A stretch of 64,000 bases of DNA from an uncultured Roseburia sp. (GTDB lineage Bacteria; Bacillota; Clostridia; Lachnospirales; Lachnospiraceae). A program made the position numbers and the translations under genes. The stretch spans positions 62,001 to 126,000 of the forward strand of contig CAMWKH010000002.1 of the NCBI GenBank assembly GCA_947174805.1, given 5' to 3'. The notes beneath the pieces were generated by a model. It did no database searches, was not told where the DNA came from, and was given only the letters and a program-made list of their open reading frames with translations. Numbering within the stretch: the first letter of the stretch is position 1; every line of letters begins with the position of its first letter. This document shows positions 45,497 through 52,797 of this stretch, in pieces.

Positions 45497-46912
45497 CTAT
45501 TTCGTCTCTAAATCAAAGCCAAAATAACGCACTGCATTGTTGTAGGAAATTCCTTTTACAATTTTCTCCAATGCCTTATCATCTGCCGGATACTCTCCGT
45601 TTTCCACCCATCCACCGATTAAATCGCACATAATTCTTCTGAAATACTCATGCCTTGTATAAGATAAGAAACTTCTGGAATCTGTGAGCATTCCGATAAA
45701 ATTGCCCAACAGCCCCAGATTTGCCAAACTTATCATCTGATCCATCATCCCGGCCTTGTGGTCATTAAACCACCATGCACTGCCCTGCTGAATCTTCCCG
45801 ATGGTGGAGGAATCCTGGAAACATCCCAGAATCGTACCGATGGAAGCGTCATCATTGGGATTTAAGGAGTAAAGAATCGTCCTGGGCATCTCGTCCGTGG
45901 CATTTAATGCATTTAAGAAATCAGCCATCTGGGCACTTGGGGCATAATTGTTGATACAATCGAACCCACTGTCCGGTCCCAGCTGTTCATAACGGTAACG
46001 GTTATTGTCACGTTTGCATCCGTAGTGAAGCTGCATCGCCCAGTTTCTCTTGTGGTATTCTTTCCCAAGGGCCAGCATAAAAGCTGTTTTAAACTTTAAT
46101 TCTTCTTCCTTTGAAATCTCATTCCCTGCCAGTCTCTTTGCAAATATCTCTTCTATCTCTTTCTCCGAAGCGGGGGCGTACATTACATACTCCAATGCGT
46201 GGTCAGACACACTGCACCCCATGGAAGCAAAGAAATCCAGCCGGTTTCTGAGCGCTTCCAGCAAATTTACAAAAGAATTAATTTTTACGCCGCTGACATC
46301 GCTTAATTTCTCCAGGTAAGAGAGATAATCGGGTTTTTCCAGATTCATGGCCTTGTCCGGCCTCCATGCAGGGAGAACCTGCACTTCAAAACTTTTATCC
46401 TCCGCAATTACTTTGTGCCATTCCAAATTGTCTATCGGGTCGTCTGTAGTACAAATTAAAGTGACGTTTGATTTTCTGATAATATTTCGCACTGACATAG
46501 AATCATCTTTTAACTTTTCATTACAAAGGTTCCACACCTCTTCCGCCGTCTCGCCGTTTAAATATCCATAATATCCAAAATACCTCTGCAGCTCCAGATG
46601 GCTCCAGTGGTAGAGTGGATTTCCGATAGCCTTCTCCAAAGTCTCCGCCCATTTCTGAAACTTTTCACGGTCCGGGGCATCTCCTGTGATATAGCGCTCC
46701 TCCACGCCGTTGGAACGCATCTGGCGCCACTTGTAGTGGTCTCCCCCCAGCCACACCTGGGTAATATTCTCAAATTTCCTGTCTTCCGCTATCTCCCTGG
46801 GATTAATATGGCAGTGATAATCCAAAACCGGCATCTGCTCCGCATAATCGTGAAATAACTTCTGTGCACTTTCCGTTGAAAGAATAAAGTCCTTATCCAT
46901 AAACTGCTTCAT
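45497..46912 (-). CDS. uxaC: Glucuronate/galacturonate isomerase
   Basis: 471 aa, standard UxaC length. Converts galacturonate to tagaturonate and glucuronate to fructuronate. Signatures include PVLDYHCHINPREIAED at the N-terminus (zinc-type histidines of the amidohydrolase fold), TQVWLGGDHYKWRQMR, LICTTDDPIDNLEWH, and MQLHYGCKRDNNRY. It begins one base after the LacI stop with AGGAGGG, so the two form an operon. Confidence 0.97.
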   Translation of the reverse strand: MKQFMDKDFILSTESAQKLFHDYAEQMPVLDYHCHINPREIAEDRKFENITQVWLGGDHYKWRQMRSNGVEERYITGDAPDREKFQKWAETLEKAIGNPLYHWSHLELQRYFGYYGYLNGETAEEVWNLCNEKLKDDSMSVRNIIRKSNVTLICTTDDPIDNLEWHKVIAEDKSFEVQVLPAWRPDKAMNLEKPDYLSYLEKLSDVSGVKINSFVNLLEALRNRLDFFASMGCSVSDHALEYVMYAPASEKEIEEIFAKRLAGNEISKEEELKFKTAFMLALGKEYHKRNWAMQLHYGCKRDNNRYRYEQLGPDSGFDCINNYAPSAQMADFLNALNATDEMPRTILYSLNPNDDASIGTILGCFQDSSTIGKIQQGSAWWFNDHKAGMMDQMISLANLGLLGNFIGMLTDSRSFLSYTRHEYFRRIMCDLIGGWVENGEYPADDKALEKIVKGISYNNAVRYFGFDLETK

Positions 46913-46913
46913 G

Positions 46914-47942
46914 TTAAAACCCTCCTAAAAAATTCTGAAAATTCGTTGATGTTGTTCCCCTGACAGCCAAATCTGCCGAAATCATTGTGCGGGCAGGCAC
47001 TTTGCCGTGATGAAACACCTTCATTAATACGTTTACCACATTCATACAGGAATATTCCAATTTGTTGTCCACAGAGGTAAGCTCCGGCTCACAGCACAGT
47101 CCCAGTTTGGAATTGTTATACCCCACAACTTCTAAATCTCCGGGAATGTGAATCCCCAGGGTTTTTGCATATTTTACTGCGCCAATGGCAAGCTCGTCGT
47201 CCGCCGTCACAACCACTTCCTCCCGTATCCCCTGTTTTGCCCGGCCTATGAGCATATCCCGAATCTCATCGATTGTTCCGTCCTGTATGATAATCTGATT
47301 TTTCCGGCATTTTAAGCCCATTTCCTCATAGGCCCTGAGAAAACCGCTGCGCTTTTTTACCCCGCTGTAAGAAAGGCTCCTTCCAAGAAAAAGTATATCC
47401 CTTTTCCCCTGGCTTAAGTATGTCTTTGTCACACGGTACAGGGCATCTGCATCATCGCAGAGTGCACAATACACATTTTCCGCCTCCAGGTATCCGTTTA
47501 ATATCACCACGGGAATCTTAGATGCCGCCTCCGCAATATACCGGTTTTTCTCCTTTGTCTGCTCCACAAAATTTGAACCTGCAAGAATCACTGCATCCAC
47601 CCGCTTGGACAAAAGAAGTTCCATATACTTTTTTCTGTTCTCCCACTCATACCCGGTACAGCAGAGAAGCACATCGTAATCATAATTGCGAAGCTCCTGC
47701 TCCAGATAGTAAATGGCAGAGGCCAGATAACTGTCGGAGGAATCTGCGCACATAATCCCCACCGTCTGCATGGTATTCAGCCCCAGTCCCCTTGCAAAGA
47801 CATTGGGAGTATACCCCATCTCCTCCATAACCTTTAAGACTTTCTGCCTTGTAGCTTCGCTGACTTTCGCATTGCCGTTTAACACTCTCGAAACGGTGGC
47901 AATGGACACCCCTGCCTGCCTTGACACGTCATAAATATTCAT
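46914..47942 (-). CDS. LacI-family regulator of hexuronate genes
   Basis: 342 aa from MNIYDVSRQAGVS, with AAAGGAT upstream. HTH: NIYDVSRQAGVSIATVSRVLNGNAKVS. Effector domain begins TVGIMCADSSDSYLASAIYYLEQ and ends with AVRGTTSTNFQNFLGGF. It sits directly upstream of uxaC and divergent from uxaAB. A palindrome TGTAAACGCTTACA lies 23 bp upstream of its own start and a near copy at the uxaA promoter, so autoregulation plus control of both units is the likely arrangement. Confidence 0.9.
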   Translation of the reverse strand: MNIYDVSRQAGVSIATVSRVLNGNAKVSEATRQKVLKVMEEMGYTPNVFARGLGLNTMQTVGIMCADSSDSYLASAIYYLEQELRNYDYDVLLCCTGYEWENRKKYMELLLSKRVDAVILAGSNFVEQTKEKNRYIAEAASKIPVVILNGYLEAENVYCALCDDADALYRVTKTYLSQGKRDILFLGRSLSYSGVKKRSGFLRAYEEMGLKCRKNQIIIQDGTIDEIRDMLIGRAKQGIREEVVVTADDELAIGAVKYAKTLGIHIPGDLEVVGYNNSKLGLCCEPELTSVDNKLEYSCMNVVNVLMKVFHHGKVPARTMISADLAVRGTTSTNFQNFLGGF

Positions 47943-47964
47943 AGTCTGGTTATCCTTTACGCAA

Positions 47965-47978
47965 TGTAAACGCTTACA
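47965..47978. promoter_or_regulatory. Operator candidate upstream of lacI-uxaC
   Basis: TGTAAACGCTTACA, a 14-bp palindrome with one mismatched pair, LacI-type with central CG. It begins a 29-bp block that is repeated almost exactly 120 bp further on. It also fits the CcpA cre consensus, so carbon-catabolite control is an alternative or addition. Confidence 0.65.
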
Positions 47979-48052
47979 CTTTTTTCTCACTCATTATACA
48001 ACAAATTTTATCTGATTTCAATGATTATTCCTTATTTCTTTGCAAAAAGCCA

Positions 48053-48099
48053 TTGACTAATGGAAGGTTTTGTCGTATTGTATGTGTAAGCGCTTACAC
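48053..48099 (+). promoter_or_regulatory. uxaAB promoter and operator
   Basis: TTGACT (48053-48058), 17 bp, TATTGT (48076-48081). The 16-bp perfect palindrome GTGTAAGCGCTTACAC (48084-48099) follows directly and would cover the transcription start, the position expected for repression. Confidence 0.75.
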
Positions 48100-48147
48100 T
48101 TTTTTCTCAGTCACCCATCAACTATTATGGAAAGGATAACAATTTCT

Positions 48148-49638
48148 ATGCAGGATTATATTAAAATTCATCCCCAGGACAGTGTCGCCGTAGCATTAAA
48201 GGCCTTAGCTTCCCAAACTGCCATTTCCATTGAGGGGGAGGATATTCTCTTGGAGGAAGACATCCCCCAGGGCCACAAATTTGCCTTGAGAAATATTGCT
48301 GCCGGGGAATCTGTCTTAAAATACGGAAATCCCATCGGCATTGCCAAAGAGGATATCAAAAAGGGAAGCTGGGTCCACACCCACAATATCAAAACCGGGC
48401 TGGGAGACCTATTAACTTATTCCTATAAGAAAACAAGTACGGAAATCCCCCCCACAGAGGAGGTCACGTTTTGGGGATACAGAAGGCCTGACGGTTCCGT
48501 TGGAGTCCGCAATGAGATTTGGATTATCCCCACTGTGGGATGTGTCAACAATGTGGCCACTTCCATTGAAAGACAGGCCAGAAAATACGTTTCCGGAACA
48601 GTGGAGGAAATCGTGGCATTTCCACATCCCTACGGCTGTTCCCAGATGGGGGAGGACCAGGAAAATACCCGGCGGATTCTTGCGGATTTGGTAAAGCATC
48701 CCAACGCAGGAGGCGTCCTTGTCCTGGGCCTTGGCTGTGAAAACAGCAACATCGATGAGCTAAAAAAATACATTGGAGATTATGACCAAAACCGGGTCCG
48801 TTTCTTAGTGGCCCAGGAATGTGAAGATGAAATTGCAGAAGCCCTGGCCATCCTGGAAGATTTGAGCCGCTATGTGGGCAGTTTCCACCGGGAGCCCATA
48901 AGCTGCAGCGAACTGATTATCGGCATGAAATGCGGCGGTTCCGACGGGCTCTCCGGCATTACGGCAAATCCAACTGTAGGAGGATTTTCCGATCTGCTGA
49001 TTTCCAAGGGGGGAACTACAATTTTAACGGAAGTTCCTGAGATGTTCGGTGCGGAGACCCTCCTGATGAACCGCTGTGAAAACGAAGAATTGTTCCATGA
49101 CACAGTGAATTTGATTAATAACTTTAAAAATTATTTTACTTCCCACAATCAGACCATATACGAAAATCCCTCCCCGGGAAACAAAAAGGGAGGTATCTCC
49201 ACCCTGGAGGACAAATCTTTAGGTTGTACGCAGAAATCCGGCAGCGCCCCGGTGAGAGGCGTGTTAAAGTACGGAGAACGCATCTGTGAAAAAGGAAAGA
49301 AGGGCTTAAACCTCTTAAGCGCCCCGGGAAACGATTTGGTGGCATCCACTGCCCTCGCCGCCTCCGGCGCCCATATCGTACTCTTTACCACGGGACGGGG
49401 AACTCCTTTTGCCTCCCCGGTGCCCACAATAAAAATTTCCACCAATTCCGCTTTAAACGATAAAAAGTTTAACTGGATTGACTTTAACTGCGGAACTGTT
49501 GTGGACGGAACTTCCCTGGAAGACTTAAAACAGTACCTTTTTGACTTTGTGATTTCCGTCGCATCGGGGGCAAAAGTCAAATCGGAAAACGCAGGATTCC
49601 ACGATATGGCTATTTTTAAACAGGGGGTCACTTTATAA
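48148..49638 (+). CDS. uxaA: Altronate dehydratase
   Basis: 496 aa from MQDYIKIHPQDSVAVAL, preceded by AAAGGA (rather long spacing); upstream in-frame ATGs fall near or inside the operator and lack ribosome sites. N-terminal SAF-like domain (about 1-100), then the dehydratase body: FWGYRRPDGSVGVRNEIWIIPTVGC, HPYGCSQMGED, GLGCENSN, MKCGGSDGLSGITANP and FTTGRGTPFASPVPTIKISTN. Removes water from altronate to give 2-keto-3-deoxygluconate. First gene of uxaA-uxaB-HIT. Confidence 0.96.
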   Translation: MQDYIKIHPQDSVAVALKALASQTAISIEGEDILLEEDIPQGHKFALRNIAAGESVLKYGNPIGIAKEDIKKGSWVHTHNIKTGLGDLLTYSYKKTSTEIPPTEEVTFWGYRRPDGSVGVRNEIWIIPTVGCVNNVATSIERQARKYVSGTVEEIVAFPHPYGCSQMGEDQENTRRILADLVKHPNAGGVLVLGLGCENSNIDELKKYIGDYDQNRVRFLVAQECEDEIAEALAILEDLSRYVGSFHREPISCSELIIGMKCGGSDGLSGITANPTVGGFSDLLISKGGTTILTEVPEMFGAETLLMNRCENEELFHDTVNLINNFKNYFTSHNQTIYENPSPGNKKGGISTLEDKSLGCTQKSGSAPVRGVLKYGERICEKGKKGLNLLSAPGNDLVASTALAASGAHIVLFTTGRGTPFASPVPTIKISTNSALNDKKFNWIDFNCGTVVDGTSLEDLKQYLFDFVISVASGAKVKSENAGFHDMAIFKQGVTL

Positions 49639-49672
49639 ATACGTTTGCAATGCAAAGGAAAGGATTTTTACT

Positions 49673-51157
49673 ATGAAAAAATTATCTTATGAAACATTAA
49701 AGGAAATGAACTATGAGGGTTATCTTTTGGAAAACGCCCCGGAACGGGTACTTCAGTTTGGAGAGGGAAATTTCCTTCGGGCATTTGTAGACTACTTTAT
49801 TGACATGATGAACGAAAAGGCAGGATTTCATTCCAAAGTCGTTCTCTGCCAGCCAATCGCACCGGGACTTGCAGATATGATAAATGAGCAGGAGGGCCTT
49901 TATACCTTATATCTCCGGGGATTTGAAAAGGGACAGAAAGTGAATGACAAGAGAATTATTTCCTGTGTCAGCAGATGCTTAAATCCTTACTCCCAGTTCC
50001 AGGAGCTTTTGGACTGTGCAAAAAATCCCGACTTAAGATTTATCGCCTGCAACACCACAGAGGCCGGCATCGCCTACGACCCGGCGTGCAAATTGACAGA
50101 CACCCCGGCAGAAAGCTACCCCGGCAAATTGACACAGTTTATGTATGAGCGCTTTCAAGTTTTTGGAAAGGAGGCGGGCAAAGGATTTGTCATCCTCTCC
50201 TGCGAGCTCATTGACAACAACGGAAAAGAGCTGGAAAAATGCGTTTTACAGTATGCCAAATTATGGAACCTGGAAGATGATTTTATCCGTTGGATAAAGG
50301 AAGAAAACATTTTCTGCTCCACCTTAGTGGACCGAATTGTCACAGGATATCCCAGAAACGAGGCGGAGGAAATCTGCAGAGAAAACGGTTATCTGGACAA
50401 TATAATCGACACAGGAGAAGTCTTTGGTTTCTGGGTAATCGAGGGGCCGGAATCCTTAAAAGAAGAACTTCCTTTTGAAAAAGCAGGGCTTCCCGTGTTA
50501 ATTACAGACGACCACAAACCCTACAAACAGAGAAAAGTCCGGATTTTAAACGGCGCTCATACTTCTATGGTTTTAGGCGCATACTTAGCAGGGGAAGACA
50601 TCGTTAGAAACTGTATGGAAGATGAGGTAATCCAGGGATTTATGAATAAGACCATCTATGACGAGATTATCCCCACCCTCACCCTGCCAAAGGATGAGCT
50701 GGAAGGCTTTGCAGCCTCCGTCACAGAGCGTTTCAAAAATCCTTTTATCGACCATTCCCTTTTGGCTATCTCCTTAAACTCCACCTCCAAGTGGAAAGCA
50801 AGGGTAATGCCAAGCTTTAAAGGCTATGTGGACAAATTCGGGAAACTTCCGCCCTGTATTACCGCCTCCTTCGCCTTCTACATTGCTTTCTACAAGGGCA
50901 AAAAAATGGGGGAAGAGGGCTTGATAGGACAGCGCGGGGACAATGCATACACCATCAAGGACGATGCCTCTATTTTAGAGTTTTATCTTGCCCACAAAGA
51001 TGACGACAACAAAACTTTAGCACATGCCGTCTGCTCCAACACAGATTTCTGGGGGGAGGATTTATCCCTTGCAGCCGGATTTGAAGAGGAAGTTGCCAAA
51101 TATCTTGACATGATTGATGAAAAAGGCACCTATGAAGTAATGAAAAACTGTATCTAA
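49673..51157 (+). CDS. uxaB: Tagaturonate reductase
   Basis: 494 aa polyol-type long-chain dehydrogenase. Early NAD motif VLQFGEGNFLRAFVDYFIDMMN, catalytic core lysine region KVRILNGAHTSMVLGAYLAG, and VMPSFKGYVDKFGKLPP. Reduces tagaturonate to altronate for the UxaA step. 34 bp after uxaA with AAAGGA. UxuAB for the glucuronate branch are not in the window, so as seen the cluster handles galacturonate. Confidence 0.95.
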   Translation: MKKLSYETLKEMNYEGYLLENAPERVLQFGEGNFLRAFVDYFIDMMNEKAGFHSKVVLCQPIAPGLADMINEQEGLYTLYLRGFEKGQKVNDKRIISCVSRCLNPYSQFQELLDCAKNPDLRFIACNTTEAGIAYDPACKLTDTPAESYPGKLTQFMYERFQVFGKEAGKGFVILSCELIDNNGKELEKCVLQYAKLWNLEDDFIRWIKEENIFCSTLVDRIVTGYPRNEAEEICRENGYLDNIIDTGEVFGFWVIEGPESLKEELPFEKAGLPVLITDDHKPYKQRKVRILNGAHTSMVLGAYLAGEDIVRNCMEDEVIQGFMNKTIYDEIIPTLTLPKDELEGFAASVTERFKNPFIDHSLLAISLNSTSKWKARVMPSFKGYVDKFGKLPPCITASFAFYIAFYKGKKMGEEGLIGQRGDNAYTIKDDASILEFYLAHKDDDNKTLAHAVCSNTDFWGEDLSLAAGFEEEVAKYLDMIDEKGTYEVMKNCI

Positions 51158-51170
51158 GGAGGTCTAACTG

Positions 51171-51587
51171 ATGGACAATACTTGCGCTTACTGTATGGAA
51201 GGGGAATTAGTGGCTGAATTTGGCATAAAAATATGTGAACTTCCCGCTTCTAAAGTGTATCTTTTCAAAGAACAAAGCCATCCCGGCCGGCTGATTGTAG
51301 CCAGCAAGCACCATGTCAGCGAGATGGTGGACTTAAGCGAAGCGGACAGAATTGCATTTTTACAGGATGTAAACCATATGGCGGAGGTGATACACAAAAC
51401 CTTCTCCCCCGCCAAAGTCAATTACGGCGCCTACGGAGACAAAGGATGCCACCTCCACTTCCATCTGGTTCCAAAATACACCGGTGCATTTGAGTGGGGA
51501 GGCACATTTGCCATGAATCCCGACAAAAATTATTTGTCAGAAAAAGAATACGAAGAAATGATTTCTAAGATAAAGGCAAATCTGTAA
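51171..51587 (+). CDS. HIT-family nucleotide hydrolase/transferase
   Basis: 138 aa, 13 bp after uxaB with AAGGAGG. The histidine triad is HLHFHLVPK, near residue 98; the N-terminal CAYCMEG supplies two cysteines of a possible zinc site. HIT proteins hydrolyse or transfer nucleoside monophosphates from substrates such as AMP conjugates. Its tight operon link with hexuronate genes is uncommon, so a role on a uronate-nucleotide or a general clean-up role are both open. Terminator follows at once. Confidence 0.88.
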   Translation: MDNTCAYCMEGELVAEFGIKICELPASKVYLFKEQSHPGRLIVASKHHVSEMVDLSEADRIAFLQDVNHMAEVIHKTFSPAKVNYGAYGDKGCHLHFHLVPKYTGAFEWGGTFAMNPDKNYLSEKEYEEMISKIKANL

Positions 51588-51588
51588 A

Positions 51589-51616
51589 AAAAGAAACAGC
51601 CGAGGCTGTTTCTTTT
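51589..51616 (+). terminator. Terminator of the uxaAB-HIT operon
   Basis: AAAAGAAACAGCC and GGCTGTTTCTTTT form a 13-bp stem with a 2-nt loop (probably opened by fraying), directly after the HIT stop. The T-rich part is inside the stem. Confidence 0.75.
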
Positions 51617-51760
51617 AGGAGAAGGTATTTTTACTATGGGGTATAGCAAAAACTATATATAATGTATTGGGGGTTTTACAAGAATTATAATAGCATAGGG
51701 AATGGTATTGTACTATTGGCCGGATACACAAATGTATTGTTTTATCCGGCCATTTTTTTG
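51617..51760 (+). other. Orphan leader-like stretch: 8-codon ORF and a strong terminator
   Basis: After the uxa terminator come AGGAGAAGG and an ATG (51636) opening an 8-codon frame, MGYSKNYI, to TAA at 51662. Two TATAAT boxes (51658-51663, 51686-51691) have only weak -35 partners. A 10-bp stem TGGCCGGATA / TATCCGGCCA (51717-51726 and 51743-51752) with T7 ends the stretch. No gene follows on this strand. It could be a small RNA or the remnant of an attenuated gene. Nothing else is evident between 51761 and 51849. Confidence 0.4.
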
Positions 51761-51849
51761 TCAGTTTAACAATTCCAGCCTTGATTTGTTAAAATTGTGA
51801 TAAAAATATTTCTTTTGTTAGTCAAATTTACCAAAAGAGATTCCAGCTT

Positions 51850-51885
51850 AAAAAGGGGACAGCTTTATAAGCCATCCCCTTTTTT
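51850..51885 (-). terminator. Terminator of ssrA
   Basis: Minus strand AAAAAGGGGA and TCCCCTTTTT pair over 10 bp around a short loop with a further GGC/GCT part; it lies about 9 bp past the tmRNA 3' end. Confidence 0.8.
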
Positions 51886-51893
51886 ACATGAAA

Positions 51894-52230
51894 TGGACTA
51901 GACGGGAATCGAACCCGTGTCCAAAAACCAATCCCCTGTCCTTCTACGAGTGTAGTCTCTCCTTTTACATTCCCTCCGCCGCCCGGGGAGAGACACCCTG
52001 ACGGTTTTAGTAGCTTCATGATACGCCCATTGGCTCAAAGCTTTGCCAATGTCGTTTCCTACATAGTCGAAGCCTGGGTCCTAATGTGTAGGTGCACTAG
52101 GTCAGACTGCTGCCATTAGGCAGCGTAAGCTAAATTATCTTCAGCGTTTAATTTTAATTTTGGCATTTCACGCATCCCATGCGACTCGCTTCTCCAGCTT
52201 CAAGATCCCTGTCGAAACCTTTACTAGCCC
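51894..52230 (-). ncRNA. ssrA: tmRNA (trans-translation RNA)
   Basis: About 337 nt. The tRNA-like ends pair: 5' GGGCTAG with 3' CTAGTCC, discriminator A at 51894; the T-arm is GGACACGGGTTCGAATCCC, and TTTCGACAGGGATC is the conserved 5' region. The CCA is not encoded and must be added. The tag frame (52116-52145) reads AEDNLAYAA then TAA, taking GCT as resume codon, giving a degradation tag with the usual hydrophobic end. The adjacent smpB encodes its partner. Both mature ends are inferred from the acceptor stem. Confidence 0.95.
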
Positions 52231-52284
52231 TTATATAAAACCCTTTTCTGCTCATTTTCAGAAAAAAGATTTCTTTGCTCTAAT

Positions 52285-52313
52285 ATTATACCCAAAATAT
52301 CTCTATAGGTCAA
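52285..52313 (-). promoter_or_regulatory. ssrA promoter inside the smpB 3' end
   Basis: Minus strand TTGACC (52308-52313), 17 bp, TATAAT (52285-52290). The -35 lies in the last codons of smpB. Transcription would start near 52278, leaving a 5' precursor of about 48 nt to be trimmed. Confidence 0.8.
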
Positions 52314-52773
52314 GATTTTTTACCTTGAAATCCCGCTCTGCCTCGCGCTTTGCATCTTTCTTTGCAATATCCTTGCGCTTGTCATACAGCTTCTTTCCCT
52401 TGGCCAGGGCAATCTGAACTTTCACTAGGCTTCCCTTAAAATATACCTCCACAGGCACCAGCGTATACCCTTTTTCCGCAATCTTCTGCTGCAGTTTTAA
52501 AATTTCATTTTTGTGAAGCAGAAGTTTTTTGGGCCGGAGAGGGTCCCTGTTAAATATATTCCCCTTCTCATAAGGGGATATGTGCATACCATAGATATAC
52601 ACTTCCCCGTTTTCAATGCGGATAAAAGACTCCTTTACGCTGCACCTGCCCATGCGCAGGGATTTCACTTCTGTTCCGTGTAAACCGATTCCTGCCTCAT
52701 AGAGTTCCTCTAAAAAATAGTCGTGCCTTGCCTTTTTATTATTGGCAATCAGTTTCCTTGTGTCTTTTCCCAT
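52303..52773 (-). CDS. smpB: SsrA-binding protein
   Basis: 156 aa, usual length. Binds tmRNA and brings it to stalled ribosomes. Conserved stretches: [56 protein letters not shown], and the basic C-terminal tail [21 protein letters not shown] that enters the mRNA channel. It starts 24 bp after rnr and directly precedes ssrA, so helper protein, RNA and nuclease form one surveillance block. Confidence 0.97.
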   Translation of the reverse strand: MGKDTRKLIANNKKARHDYFLEELYEAGIGLHGTEVKSLRMGRCSVKESFIRIENGEVYIYGMHISPYEKGNIFNRDPLRPKKLLLHKNEILKLQQKIAEKGYTLVPVEVYFKGSLVKVQIALAKGKKLYDKRKDIAKKDAKREAERDFKVKNLDL

Positions 52774-52797
52774 ACAAACCTCCCTAATAAATACAGA

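Noticed and set aside
47965-48113. Two near-identical repeats as a CRISPR remnant
   Set aside because: Only two copies, palindromic LacI-type core, and exact placement at promoters; operators explain them.
51894-51940. tRNA-like T-arm that could suggest a standalone tRNA
   Set aside because: It pairs with a 5' acceptor strand about 300 nt away and belongs to tmRNA.
51828-52019. 63-aa minus-strand ORF
   Set aside because: It lies over the 3' part of ssrA and its terminator; the sequence is explained by tmRNA structure.
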